DNA of 64,000 nt from CBDAKK01 sp965216965 (lineage in GTDB: Bacteria; Spirochaetota; Spirochaetia; WTKD01; G963693115), in NCBI GenBank assembly GCA_965216965.1, contig CBDCGX010000052.1, positions 71,971 to 135,970 of the forward strand, given 5' to 3'. The notes under the pieces are model-generated. The model did no database searches. It had not been told where the DNA came from and saw nothing but the letters and a program-made list of their open reading frames with translations. Below are positions 26,110 through 34,973 of the stretch, one piece after another. How positions within the stretch are numbered: position 1 is the first letter of the stretch; every line of letters starts with the position of its first letter. Both the position numbers and the translations under genes were made by a program.

Positions 26110-26976
26110 ATGATAATAGTACATATATGCGGTGGTCTTGGTAACCAAATGTTTCAATATGCCTGTGGCTATGCACTCTCTCAAAAAAATAATGATACGT
26201 TAAAATTGGATACTACTTACTTTTGTTATAGTGATCTCCGAAAATATGAACTCAAAGAATTTCGTATTGATGTTCCTTTTGCTTCGGAGGAAGAAATTAT
26301 AGAATTACAATATGAATATGAAACTATTTTTGCTACAATTAAACGAAAAATAACCAGAAAAAAAAGAAAACTCTCACGCTATTACTACCAAGAACCTCAT
26401 TTTCATTTTGATAAAAACATACACACTCTTTCGGGAAACATTTACTTAAAGGGATATTGGCAGTGTGAGAAATATTTTCTTGTATATAAACACGACCTTT
26501 TAACTCATTTTACTTTAAAAAACAAACTTTCCAAGAAAAGTGAAGAATATAAAAAAATCATACGCAGTACACAATCCATTAGTATTCATATAAGAAGAGG
26601 CGATTACGTAACCCTTTCCTCTGTTTACAAACAATATAATTTAAAATACTATAAAACCTCCATAACGCATATAGAATCAAAAATCAGAAATCCTCACTAT
26701 TTTATTTTTAGCGATGATTTAGAATGGACAAAAAAATACCTCAATTTTATAAAAAACAGTACCTTTATAGAGCTGGATACAACCACTCCTGATAGTGAAG
26801 AAATATATTTAATGAGTATATGCAAGCACAATATCACTGCTAACAGCACATTTAGCTGGTGGGGTGCATGGCTTAATCAGAATCCAAATAAAATAGTTAT
26901 TGCTCCCCAAAAATGGTTTTGTGACACTACTATAAATACAAAAGATATTATTCCAAAAAATTGGTTTAAAAATTAA
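26110..26976 (+). CDS. Alpha-1,2-fucosyltransferase-like GT11 (copy 1)
   Basis: A 288-residue glycosyltransferase family 11 protein. GGLGNQMFQYA at the N-terminus, IHIRRGDY (HxRRxDY motif, GDP-fucose binding) near residue 165, FSDDLEW and NSTFSWWGAWLN are the GT11 signatures. It should transfer fucose from GDP-fucose, made by Gmd and Fcl of this window, to a galactose-type acceptor on a surface glycan; the acceptor is not known. Each copy has its own leader with TATAAT and a GAGG or AGGA ribosome site. The sequence is nearly identical to copy 2 except for a block after HIRRGDY and the last ~20 residues. Confidence 0.9.
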   Translation: MIIVHICGGLGNQMFQYACGYALSQKNNDTLKLDTTYFCYSDLRKYELKEFRIDVPFASEEEIIELQYEYETIFATIKRKITRKKRKLSRYYYQEPHFHFDKNIHTLSGNIYLKGYWQCEKYFLVYKHDLLTHFTLKNKLSKKSEEYKKIIRSTQSISIHIRRGDYVTLSSVYKQYNLKYYKTSITHIESKIRNPHYFIFSDDLEWTKKYLNFIKNSTFIELDTTTPDSEEIYLMSICKHNITANSTFSWWGAWLNQNPNKIVIAPQKWFCDTTINTKDIIPKNWFKN

Positions 26977-27016
26977 TAATTAATGTTTATAATTAGATGA
27001 GGAACTACTTGAACTC

Positions 27017-27913
27017 ATGATAATAGTACATATATGCGGTGGTCTTGGTAACCAAATGTTTCAATATGCCTGTGGCTATGCACTCTCTCAAAAAAATAAT
27101 GATACGTTAAAATTAGATACTACTTACTTTTATTATAGTGATTACCGAAAATATGAACTCAAAGAATTTCGTATTGATGTTCCTTTTGCTTCGGAGGAAG
27201 AAATTATAGAATTACAATATGAATATGAAACTATTTTTGCTACAATTAAACGAAAAATAACCAGAAAAAAAAGAAAACTCTCACGCTATTACTACCAAGA
27301 ACCTCATTTCCATTTTGATAAAAACATACACACTCTTTCGGGAAACATTTACTTAAAAGGGTTTTGGCAGTGTGAGAAGTATTTTCTTACATATAAGCAC
27401 AATCTTTTAACTCATTTTACTTTAAAAAACAAACTTTCCAAGAAAAGTGAAGAATATAAAAAAATCATACGCAGTACACAATCTATTAGTATTCATATAA
27501 GAAGAGGCGATTACATTGACACTGTTAAGAAAAAAGGTCGTACATTTAATGTTATTGGAATATTTGGACTATGTAGCATGGAATACTACAAAAAAGCCAT
27601 AACACACATAGAATCAAAAATTAATAATCCCCACTATTTTATTTTTAGCGATGATTTAGAATGGACAAGAAAACATTTCAATTTTATAAAAAACAGTACC
27701 TTTATAAAGCTTGATACAACCACTTCCGATAGTGAAGAAATATATTTAATGAGTATATGCAAGCACAATATCACTGCTAACAGCACATTTAGCTGGTGGG
27801 GTACATGGCTTAATCAGAATCCAAATAAAATAGTTATTGCTCCCCAAAAATGGACGAATGATCCCACTAAAAATCTCAAAGATATCATACCCAAAGATTG
27901 GATGTGTTTATAA
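27017..27913 (+). CDS. Alpha-1,2-fucosyltransferase-like GT11 (copy 2)
   Basis: A 298-residue tandem duplicate of the gene at 26110, with the same GT11 motifs (GGLGNQMFQYA, HIRRGDY, FSDDLEW, STFSWWGTWLN). The first ~165 residues differ at only a few positions from copy 1. The stretch directly after HIRRGDY is longer and unrelated (DTVKKKGRTFNVIGIFGLCS against TLSSVYKQYNL), and the C-terminal ~20 residues also differ. The differences are therefore clustered, which suggests recombination or selection on acceptor recognition rather than uniform drift. It ends 40 bp before the convergent racemase gene. Confidence 0.9.
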   Translation: MIIVHICGGLGNQMFQYACGYALSQKNNDTLKLDTTYFYYSDYRKYELKEFRIDVPFASEEEIIELQYEYETIFATIKRKITRKKRKLSRYYYQEPHFHFDKNIHTLSGNIYLKGFWQCEKYFLTYKHNLLTHFTLKNKLSKKSEEYKKIIRSTQSISIHIRRGDYIDTVKKKGRTFNVIGIFGLCSMEYYKKAITHIESKINNPHYFIFSDDLEWTRKHFNFIKNSTFIKLDTTTSDSEEIYLMSICKHNITANSTFSWWGTWLNQNPNKIVIAPQKWTNDPTKNLKDIIPKDWMCL

Positions 27914-27953
27914 ATAACTCAAATCAAAACAAAAATACACGGTTGTTGTAAAG

Positions 27954-28712
27954 TTATAATAATTTTGAAGAGTCACTATAATTCACAAGTACTCTTGCAA
28001 GTATGTTTGTAGGGTCAATCAATGGCACAGTGATATTTGATTGATTAATTGCAAGCGGTATCTCTGTGCATCCCATAATAATACTCTGAGCCCCCCGATC
28101 TATAAGTTTTTTAGACTCTTCTATAAGAATATTCTTTGCATAATCACTTATATCATGAGAAAGTGCTTTAATACCATATTGCGGGTGATAAATTGAATTG
28201 TGTACTCGTGTTTTCTGCTCTATGGTTTCGGGATAAAGAACGGTAATATTTTCTTGTTCAAATACTTGTTTATATGTGTCACACATATACGTACCTAAAG
28301 TCGCTAACACCCCTACAGTTAGGGGATCATACACAGACTCTTTAATATGCAATAAGACTTCTTGAACCATATGCACAAGTTGTAATGCATCTCCGAACTC
28401 TTTTTGCACACTTTCTTGTAAGACAGAAAATATAGCCGGCACGTGTGCCGAGTTACATGGAATACCCACAATTTCTACACCCATCGCATACATGCTTTTT
28501 ACTATTCTAAATAACGCCTCTGCTGGATTTTTCATACAATCTGCATGAAGTACATATTCTGTTCTATCAGGGATATCACAAGAAAATGATATGTGCACAA
28601 TAGGGATATGTTCCTCATCCTTATACGCTTTTGTATTTGAAATTATTTTCCTGTGAAGATCAACTCCTGCAAGAGGTCCTACTCCTCCTATTACTCCTAC
28701 AATTCTTGCCAT
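27954..28712 (-). CDS. Aspartate/glutamate racemase family protein
   Basis: A 252-residue PLP-independent Asp/Glu racemase-superfamily enzyme. IGGVGPLAGVDLH opens the fold. The two catalytic cysteines are in GIPCNSAH and MGCTEIPL. This best fits aspartate racemase or a broad-specificity amino-acid racemase, rather than MurI, which has a different N-terminus (substrate not provable). It is last in a four-gene operon with a binding protein, an acidic-amino-acid symporter and a Cache adenylate cyclase, starting 5 bp after the cyclase stop with a GAGGAA site. Confidence 0.85.
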   Translation of the reverse strand: MARIVGVIGGVGPLAGVDLHRKIISNTKAYKDEEHIPIVHISFSCDIPDRTEYVLHADCMKNPAEALFRIVKSMYAMGVEIVGIPCNSAHVPAIFSVLQESVQKEFGDALQLVHMVQEVLLHIKESVYDPLTVGVLATLGTYMCDTYKQVFEQENITVLYPETIEQKTRVHNSIYHPQYGIKALSHDISDYAKNILIEESKKLIDRGAQSIIMGCTEIPLAINQSNITVPLIDPTNILARVLVNYSDSSKLL

Positions 28713-28717
28713 ATGTT

Positions 28718-30868
28718 TTATTCCTCATACAATCTTTTCTTAAGCAATAAGAATAATTCATCTTTAACATCTGGGAACTGCTTCTCAATATCTACTATTT
28801 TTTTCTTTGCCTTATCTATGTTTTGCTGAGAAATATGCTTTTGTAACACTTCATATTCTTTTATATACTTTTGAACCGTTGCTGATGTTGTATCTTTTCT
28901 TCCTATAAGCTGGAATATTTCTGTAGATTTCTTTTTTCCTCTTACTCGTATATTTTCTAAAAACCGGAAAATAAAAGTATCTGCTGTCTTGTTTCTTGCA
29001 TGCGACGATACAATAATATGAGAATTGTACTTTTTATTTTCAGACTCTAATCTGCTCGCTAAATTTACAGAGTCCCCAATAACAGTAAAGTTCAACCGCT
29101 CATCAGATCCAACAATTCCAATCATAATGTCTCCAGTATTAATACCTATGCGAGTATTAAAATGCACATCTTTATGTATAGTTTTTATTTTTTTATTTAT
29201 ATCATTAGCAGCAAACTGCATAGCAAGGGCTGCATTAAGCGCCTGTTCTGCCGAATTGTTTTTTTCATCAAACGCCCCAAATATTACCATAATAGCATCG
29301 CCTATAAATTTATCAATTATACCGTCATTTACTCTTATCTTACTCCCCATTTCAGAAAAATATATTTCTAAACACTTACATAATATTTCTGGATCAACTT
29401 TTTCCGAAATACTAGTAAACCCTTCAATATCAGAAAACATAATTGTTACATCTTTTTTTTCTTTCATGTGAGGCCGTAATCCATATAAAGCTTCAAAAGA
29501 CTGTTTCACTACAACATCGGGAACAAATTTTCTAAATGATGTAAAGCTACCTTGTACATCGTTATATACTTCTCCTATATCTTGTACTTCTTTAATATGA
29601 AAAAAATCAGGATATATAAATCTCTTCTTAAGAGACAAGGTTTTAAGTTCTGTCATAAGCATTGAAATACCCAAAAGCGGTCTTAAAATAACTTTTGATG
29701 ATTGATACATTATAAATATAAATATAAATATAAACCCTATAAATAACCACACAATAATTTTTGTAACATATTTCCATGATGAATTTATATCACCTCTACT
29801 TGTTACGGTATATATATTCCATGATATACCAGGAAAAGAAGCTAAACTCCTATGTGTATATATATACTTTACATCATTAATAGAAATAGCTCCCGTAGTA
29901 AGTCCTCTCAATAAAAAATTTCGAAGAATTCTACCCTTGGAATATTTAGGGAAAAGAACCGATAATAATATTTGAAATGTATCTTTTTTAGAGAGAGATT
30001 TCTTTATTAAATCATCTGAAGAAATAGAAAATATATTTTTTGAAAACAACTTCATTTCTTTGCTACTATCTATATCTTCTGCTTTTAATAAAGCTACTTT
30101 TCTTTCTCCGTCCGCTGTGAAATACTCTCTAAATATTTTTTCATATTTTCTATTGTTTTTATCACTCAAAGCTATAATATTTCTTGTGGTATCTGTAATT
30201 ATAATACTTCCCACCGCACTAAACGATAAGTCCCTTAAAAACTGAGTTAAATACGCAAGCCCTACATCAACACCTAACACTCCCTTAATGTTTTTTCTTA
30301 TTATTTTTCTAGAACCTGTAATGCCTAAAAGAGAATCGGTAAAAAATATATACGGGTCTGTCCAAATCACATTATCAGCACGCGCTATTTTATACCATTC
30401 TCTTTTACGAGGATCATATCCTGTTCCATCATAAGACACTTTTAATGGCTTATATTTTCTAATAACTGTAATGTCATTTCCACTATGCACCCATCGCTCT
30501 GTAACTTTTTTTCCATCACGTAGCACTATCCGATCACTTATTACATTGTTTTTATCAATTCGCTTTACCATATAGAAATCTCCATTATTGTTTCCAAAAT
30601 AAAGTGCATTAATTTGCCCATTGTTTTTTATAATATTTCTTGCAATAGATAAAAATAAATCAGAATCAAACCCCTTCTGGAAAAGATTAGGATTTGAAAA
30701 GAGACCGTACATTGTTTTTAATTGTTTTACGGCACCTAATACATAATTGTCTAATTGACTTTGTATTTTACTAGATGCCTCAGCCTGGGTTTGTAAATCT
30801 GACTGTTTTGCAATAACATCTCCCTGCCAGTTCACTAAAAAATATATAATAATAAAAAACAAAAACAA
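28718..30868 (-). CDS. Membrane class III adenylate cyclase with periplasmic dCache sensor
   Basis: About 716 residues from a TTG start. After an N-terminal membrane helix a dCache-like periplasmic domain spans about 20-365 and includes YDPRKREWYK (W158, Y159), similar to amino-acid-binding dCache sensors. A second helix (about 369-389), a HAMP-like linker and a class III cyclase domain (about 473-650) follow. The cyclase has MFSDIEGFTSISE and IDKFIGD (metal Asp and adenine-selecting Lys), and VIGDSVN (Asp), which favours cAMP over cGMP. No ATG or GTG is available in frame. The open frame continues upstream to 31002 and would add residues that complete the first helix and a basic KKKFIKKH, so the true start may be a rare ATT or ATA codon. 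Confidence 0.88.
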   Translation of the reverse strand: MFLFFIIIYFLVNWQGDVIAKQSDLQTQAEASSKIQSQLDNYVLGAVKQLKTMYGLFSNPNLFQKGFDSDLFLSIARNIIKNNGQINALYFGNNNGDFYMVKRIDKNNVISDRIVLRDGKKVTERWVHSGNDITVIRKYKPLKVSYDGTGYDPRKREWYKIARADNVIWTDPYIFFTDSLLGITGSRKIIRKNIKGVLGVDVGLAYLTQFLRDLSFSAVGSIIITDTTRNIIALSDKNNRKYEKIFREYFTADGERKVALLKAEDIDSSKEMKLFSKNIFSISSDDLIKKSLSKKDTFQILLSVLFPKYSKGRILRNFLLRGLTTGAISINDVKYIYTHRSLASFPGISWNIYTVTSRGDINSSWKYVTKIIVWLFIGFIFIFIFIMYQSSKVILRPLLGISMLMTELKTLSLKKRFIYPDFFHIKEVQDIGEVYNDVQGSFTSFRKFVPDVVVKQSFEALYGLRPHMKEKKDVTIMFSDIEGFTSISEKVDPEILCKCLEIYFSEMGSKIRVNDGIIDKFIGDAIMVIFGAFDEKNNSAEQALNAALAMQFAANDINKKIKTIHKDVHFNTRIGINTGDIMIGIVGSDERLNFTVIGDSVNLASRLESENKKYNSHIIVSSHARNKTADTFIFRFLENIRVRGKKKSTEIFQLIGRKDTTSATVQKYIKEYEVLQKHISQQNIDKAKKKIVDIEKQFPDVKDELFLLLKKRLYEE

Positions 30869-30995
30869 AAAGACTATTATTATTCCCTGTAAAAAAAAGC
30901 CAAGAGAGAATGTTATATGTTTTTTAATAAATTTTTTCTTATAAATAATCGCAATTCCTCGTATTGCTTTGTTTACTATTACAAAATATAAACAA

Positions 30996-32315
30996 TTATT
31001 CTATATTCTTTGAATAAGATGATACTTCTTTCAACTTCCGATTATTTCCTAGTTTTTTAGAGTGAATCGCTGCCACAGCACAAAAATTAGTATTTACAAT
31101 GAGTACTGTTCGCATAGGATCTATGATAGGATCTATTGCATAAAGAATAAGCAAGATTGTTTCAACAGGGAGCCCAAGTGGCAAAAATGCAATTGAAATA
31201 ACACTTAATGTTGCAAAACCAGACGCCCCAGCAGTTGCAAGGCCAGCAAATAATAACCCAAGGGCAAGTATAAGTATTTCAATAAAATTCAATGAAATAC
31301 CATAAAGCTGAACTACAAACACAGAAACTACTCCAAAATAAGCAAGGTTACCATATCGAGCTAACACTATAGAAAGTGGAGTGAAGAGTCTTCCAAAATT
31401 TATACTTACTCCCAATTTGGTATTTAACGCATGAATTGAGGGAGATATAGTTGCAATACTGTTTTTTGTAGTAAATCCTACAAGAGTCGGGTAAAACGAT
31501 GCAGAAAATACTCTAAGTGGTGATTTTCTTATAAAAATACCTGTCCCAACACTATTTAAAACAAGCAATATTAACGAAAGTATATAAAACGTAGCTATAA
31601 GTCTCATTGTAGCGTTTATAACGGTAAATCCCATACTCACCGTTTGAAACGAAATAATACATATAAGCCCCAAAGGAAGTGCTGTTAAAATCCATTTAAC
31701 AAGCATCTGGAATATTTTGAATATGCTTTCAAAAAACACAATTACAACATCTCCCTGATCCTCTCCTCCTTCTTTTGTATGAATAAGACCTGCTGCAACT
31801 CCCATAATAATAGAAACAAACGCAAGTGCAAGTGCATTTGCGTTTACAAAAGCCTCAGAAATATTTCCTGGAATTATTATTTTAAGAAATTGAACTAAAA
31901 AACCATCTTGCACAGTATCTTGACTTGCCGTGCTAAGATTAAAATTGAGAACATTTGCTTGAGTTCCAATATATTCTGACAGTATCCGTGCTTGCTCTAC
32001 AGGAATATTTCCCGGGTTAAAAGCAAACCCAATAACTAACGAGATTATGATTATTGAAATCATAAGAACAAGAACTACAACGAATGCATACATCGTAATT
32101 TTTTGCATTGTAGGGTCTTGAATAAATCGTCCAACACTCGCTATAATTGCTGATACAAGTATAGGAATAATTGTCATTTGTATAAGGAGTAAATATATAT
32201 CACCAAAATTACCAAGATTTAATGCCAAGCTGGGGAAATAAATACCTATTAAAACTCCTACCCCCATTGCAGAAAAAACAACAATAGGATTCCTTAGAAA
32301 TTTACCAAAATTCAT
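30996..32315 (-). CDS. Dicarboxylate/amino acid:cation symporter (DAACS family)
   Basis: A 439-residue inner-membrane secondary transporter of the GltP/DctA family. It has multiple hydrophobic helices, the serine-rich reentrant region around STISPSIHALNTKLG, GASGFATLS and the substrate/Na-binding IDPIIDPMRTVLIVNTN block. It should import glutamate, aspartate or C4-dicarboxylates with Na+ or H+. It sits 22 bp downstream of a periplasmic binding-protein gene and upstream of a Cache adenylate cyclase, an unusual partnership for this family, which normally works without a binding protein. Confidence 0.9.
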   Translation of the reverse strand: MNFGKFLRNPIVVFSAMGVGVLIGIYFPSLALNLGNFGDIYLLLIQMTIIPILVSAIIASVGRFIQDPTMQKITMYAFVVVLVLMISIIIISLVIGFAFNPGNIPVEQARILSEYIGTQANVLNFNLSTASQDTVQDGFLVQFLKIIIPGNISEAFVNANALALAFVSIIMGVAAGLIHTKEGGEDQGDVVIVFFESIFKIFQMLVKWILTALPLGLICIISFQTVSMGFTVINATMRLIATFYILSLILLVLNSVGTGIFIRKSPLRVFSASFYPTLVGFTTKNSIATISPSIHALNTKLGVSINFGRLFTPLSIVLARYGNLAYFGVVSVFVVQLYGISLNFIEILILALGLLFAGLATAGASGFATLSVISIAFLPLGLPVETILLILYAIDPIIDPMRTVLIVNTNFCAVAAIHSKKLGNNRKLKEVSSYSKNIE

Positions 32316-32337
32316 CTTTTTTATCCTCTTTCCTTTT

Positions 32338-33156
32338 TTATTTTTTATATTTTTCTAATAGCTCTTTAGCCCCTGTTGGAATATCCATGGACTCCAACAC
32401 AAGGTTAACAAAATATGAGAAATGTGCTGCTTCTGCAGGCATAGCTATTGCAATTGGATCTTTGCGATCCTTAATGACAACTGGCTTTAAATAAAGGTTT
32501 GTTTGTGGGTTTTGAGTTATATATTTTGTAATCTCCATTTCATCCCTATATATTCCAAAAACTTTAGAATTACCAAGCGCATCCAGAACATCTTCCCACG
32601 TATCAAGCAAAACGAATTGTGCATAAGGGAAATTCACTTTTGCATATCTCTCATAAGAAGAATTCTTTATAACTCCTAGCCTTCCAGAAAATGTTCGCAA
32701 TATTTCTATTATTTCATTATCATTGGAGCTTACCTTTGCAAGTTGAACTCGATTGAGTAAAAGCGCCTGATTAAAAACAATGTAAGGATTGCTAAAAATA
32801 ACTTTTTGAGAACGATACAGAGTTCTACTTAGTTTTGATATAGCAACATCTATCTTCTTAGCAAGAATCAAAGGGATAAGATTATTAAATGATTTTGCAT
32901 TTCTATTAATTTTTAATGAAACATTTAATAAAACTGCAATTCTCTTTGCAATATCTACATCAAGCCCAACTAATTCATTCTTTTTGTTTTTAAAAAAAAA
33001 CGGGTATTGATCTTTTTCTATCATTCCAACAATAAGAACACCCCTTTTTTGTACTTCCGCTATTTTTCTTCCTTGTGCAACAATCTGAGAAGTTCCGCAT
33101 GGCACTAAAAAAACAAAGATAATTAAAACACATAAGATTATTCTTTTATATTTCAT
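32338..33156 (-). CDS. Periplasmic amino-acid-binding protein, family 3
   Basis: A 272-residue SBP_bac_3 protein with a signal peptide; the LVPC near residue 20 could be a loose spirochaetal lipobox. The mature part has RGVLIVGMIEKDQYPFFF, NELVGLDVDIAKRIA and VAISKLSRTLYRSQKV, typical of ligand binding. No permease or ATPase is nearby; the next gene is a secondary symporter, so it may feed the symporter, act as a sensor co-receptor for the dCache cyclase, or serve an ABC importer elsewhere. The promoter at 33308-33337 gives a leader of about 145 bases. Confidence 0.85.
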   Translation of the reverse strand: MKYKRIILCVLIIFVFLVPCGTSQIVAQGRKIAEVQKRGVLIVGMIEKDQYPFFFKNKKNELVGLDVDIAKRIAVLLNVSLKINRNAKSFNNLIPLILAKKIDVAISKLSRTLYRSQKVIFSNPYIVFNQALLLNRVQLAKVSSNDNEIIEILRTFSGRLGVIKNSSYERYAKVNFPYAQFVLLDTWEDVLDALGNSKVFGIYRDEMEITKYITQNPQTNLYLKPVVIKDRKDPIAIAMPAEAAHFSYFVNLVLESMDIPTGAKELLEKYKK

Positions 33157-33307
33157 GCTATTTTTTAATACTACTCCTTAAAACATATATATCACTTAAA
33201 TTTACAATTATTTTTTAAGTAACCTGACATTAAAACTATATCGTAAAATTAATATGAATACTAAACTATTAAATTCTTATAAATATGCTTAAATAATTCT
33301 AAATACT

Positions 33308-33337
33308 ATTATTACATGTTTTTTATTTATTTGTCAA
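33308..33337 (-). promoter_or_regulatory. Promoter for the binding-protein/symporter/cyclase/racemase operon
   Basis: On the minus strand a perfect TTGACA (33332-33337) is 18 bp from AATAAT (33308-33313). The rest of the 275-bp gap is AT-rich with no structure that I recognise as a riboswitch. Confidence 0.5.
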
Positions 33338-33431
33338 TCATTTTTTTTTAAAAACACCATAAAAACTCACAAAAATTACGCATTTAATACATAATCATGC
33401 ACCATAAATTAAGCAAAATTATAATTCATAC

Positions 33432-34925
33432 CTATTCCACCTTAAGTAGGCCCATCATCCCCGCATCTTCATGCTCTAATATGTGACAATGATATACATA
33501 TAAGCCCTTAGTTTTTGTAACAGGGAATGCAATTTCCACTACACTTCCTCGCGGTAAATATATAGTGTCTTGCCATCCTTGATAATCCACAGGAGGACTT
33601 TTCCCATTTACAGATATCACAATAAAACTACTTGCATGGACATGAAAACTGTGATCAAACGAACGCATTCCTCTGTCTTTATTGATAAGAGTCCACTTCT
33701 CTATGGTATTTGCCTTGCTTATAGTATCTACACGAGATTCTGAAAATGTTTTTCCATTGATAGTGAATGGTGCATCTACCCGCATATTTCCCCCAGAGAA
33801 AATAAATGTTCTTTCTTTAGCAAAAGTACTAGGAATAGTTAAGATATCTATAGAAAGTTTCTTTGGTATGTTCTGAACAACGGATTTTGTATCTTTTACA
33901 TAGACGGTGAGAATCTTTTGATTATCATTTCTTTTCGAAAACCGTTTCGCAATCTGCCTTCCTCCACTATTTCTTCGTATGCTCATAAAAGAAAATCCCC
34001 CTTTGGGTGCCCTTCTTGTATCAACAAGCAATTCTACTCTATCTCCAGCAGGTATAAACACAGTATCTACTTTTTCTGGCGTATCTAAGATACCTGTATC
34101 GCTTGCCAAAAGATACATGGGCATATTTTTATCTATTCCCACGCGAATTTCTTGAGCAGTAGAAGCATTTAATAATCTAACTCGTATTATTCCCTTGGGA
34201 ACATTTAACTCTGGAGAAAATTGCCAATTAGTAAGTATGTAGTTACCTCTATATCCTGCCATCATATAATCCATAGTGCTTGGATTGTAGTCTATGTTTT
34301 GTACTTCATCTACAACTTTATCTGAAAGTATAAGTACAAAATCATCTTTCCCATACGTACGTGGAAGTCTCATTTCTGCTGGATTGTTTTTATCCTCTAT
34401 AAGTGCAACACCTATAAGCCCACGATATACTTGTTCTGCAGTCGTGCCATGCAAATGGGGATGAAACCATGTTGTACTTCCCGGTTGGTCTACAGTAAAC
34501 GTAATATTTGTTGAACCACGAATGTCTATGGGATAAAACACTCCATCAGCATATGTTGGCATATCTTTTACACCATGCCAATGCACCGATGTTTCTACAG
34601 GGAGAGTGCTTTTTATGTTGGCTTGAACTACATCTCCTCTGTCCATTTTTAATATGGGACCAAGAACTTTTCTATTGTTTTTTGTATTTTTGCTTTCATA
34701 GTATAGTGTTGTGAAATTTGCATGCGACTCCGTGTCATCATTAGAAAAGTTTGCAGTAAGAGAAAATGCTCTTGTTTGTATTCCATCAGTAGTTGTACTT
34801 AGACTTCCTTCTTCAAGTGGTGGTATATAAAGCAGTTCAGCAAAAACAAACAACACTTTAAAAAAAAGCATTACAAAAAATATATATTTTAAAAAGCCCA
34901 TAATAATTATATTATTATAGTACAT
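33432..34925 (-). CDS. Multicopper oxidase (CueO/laccase-like)
   Basis: 497 residues with a signal peptide. The four copper motifs are complete: HWHG (H115, H117), HPHLHG (H155-H159), HSFHVH near residue 425, and HCHILEHEDAGMM, where C480, H485 and M490 are the type 1 ligands. The enzyme couples oxidation of Cu(I), Fe(II), Mn(II) or phenolic substrates to O2 reduction in the periplasm; which substrate is unknown. The ATG at 34901 may be the real start because it opens the signal peptide directly. Neither start has a clear ribosome site. A full oxidase is notable in a lineage that is often anaerobic or microaerophilic. Confidence 0.9.
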   Translation of the reverse strand: MYYNNIIIMGFLKYIFFVMLFFKVLFVFAELLYIPPLEEGSLSTTTDGIQTRAFSLTANFSNDDTESHANFTTLYYESKNTKNNRKVLGPILKMDRGDVVQANIKSTLPVETSVHWHGVKDMPTYADGVFYPIDIRGSTNITFTVDQPGSTTWFHPHLHGTTAEQVYRGLIGVALIEDKNNPAEMRLPRTYGKDDFVLILSDKVVDEVQNIDYNPSTMDYMMAGYRGNYILTNWQFSPELNVPKGIIRVRLLNASTAQEIRVGIDKNMPMYLLASDTGILDTPEKVDTVFIPAGDRVELLVDTRRAPKGGFSFMSIRRNSGGRQIAKRFSKRNDNQKILTVYVKDTKSVVQNIPKKLSIDILTIPSTFAKERTFIFSGGNMRVDAPFTINGKTFSESRVDTISKANTIEKWTLINKDRGMRSFDHSFHVHASSFIVISVNGKSPPVDYQGWQDTIYLPRGSVVEIAFPVTKTKGLYVYHCHILEHEDAGMMGLLKVE

Positions 34926-34973
34926 ATAATTATAAAGCTATATAAATATTATAGGTTTTTTTTTTAAAAACTA

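Larger units (their letters stand above)
25873..27913 (+). repeat. Tandem array of three GT11 cassettes
   Basis: The cassettes start at 25873 (decayed), 26110 and 27017. A near-identical spacer of ~40 bases, containing TATAAT and a ribosome site, precedes the second and third units (26070-26109 and 26977-27016). The repeat unit is thus gene plus promoter, about 907 bp long. Confidence 0.85.
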
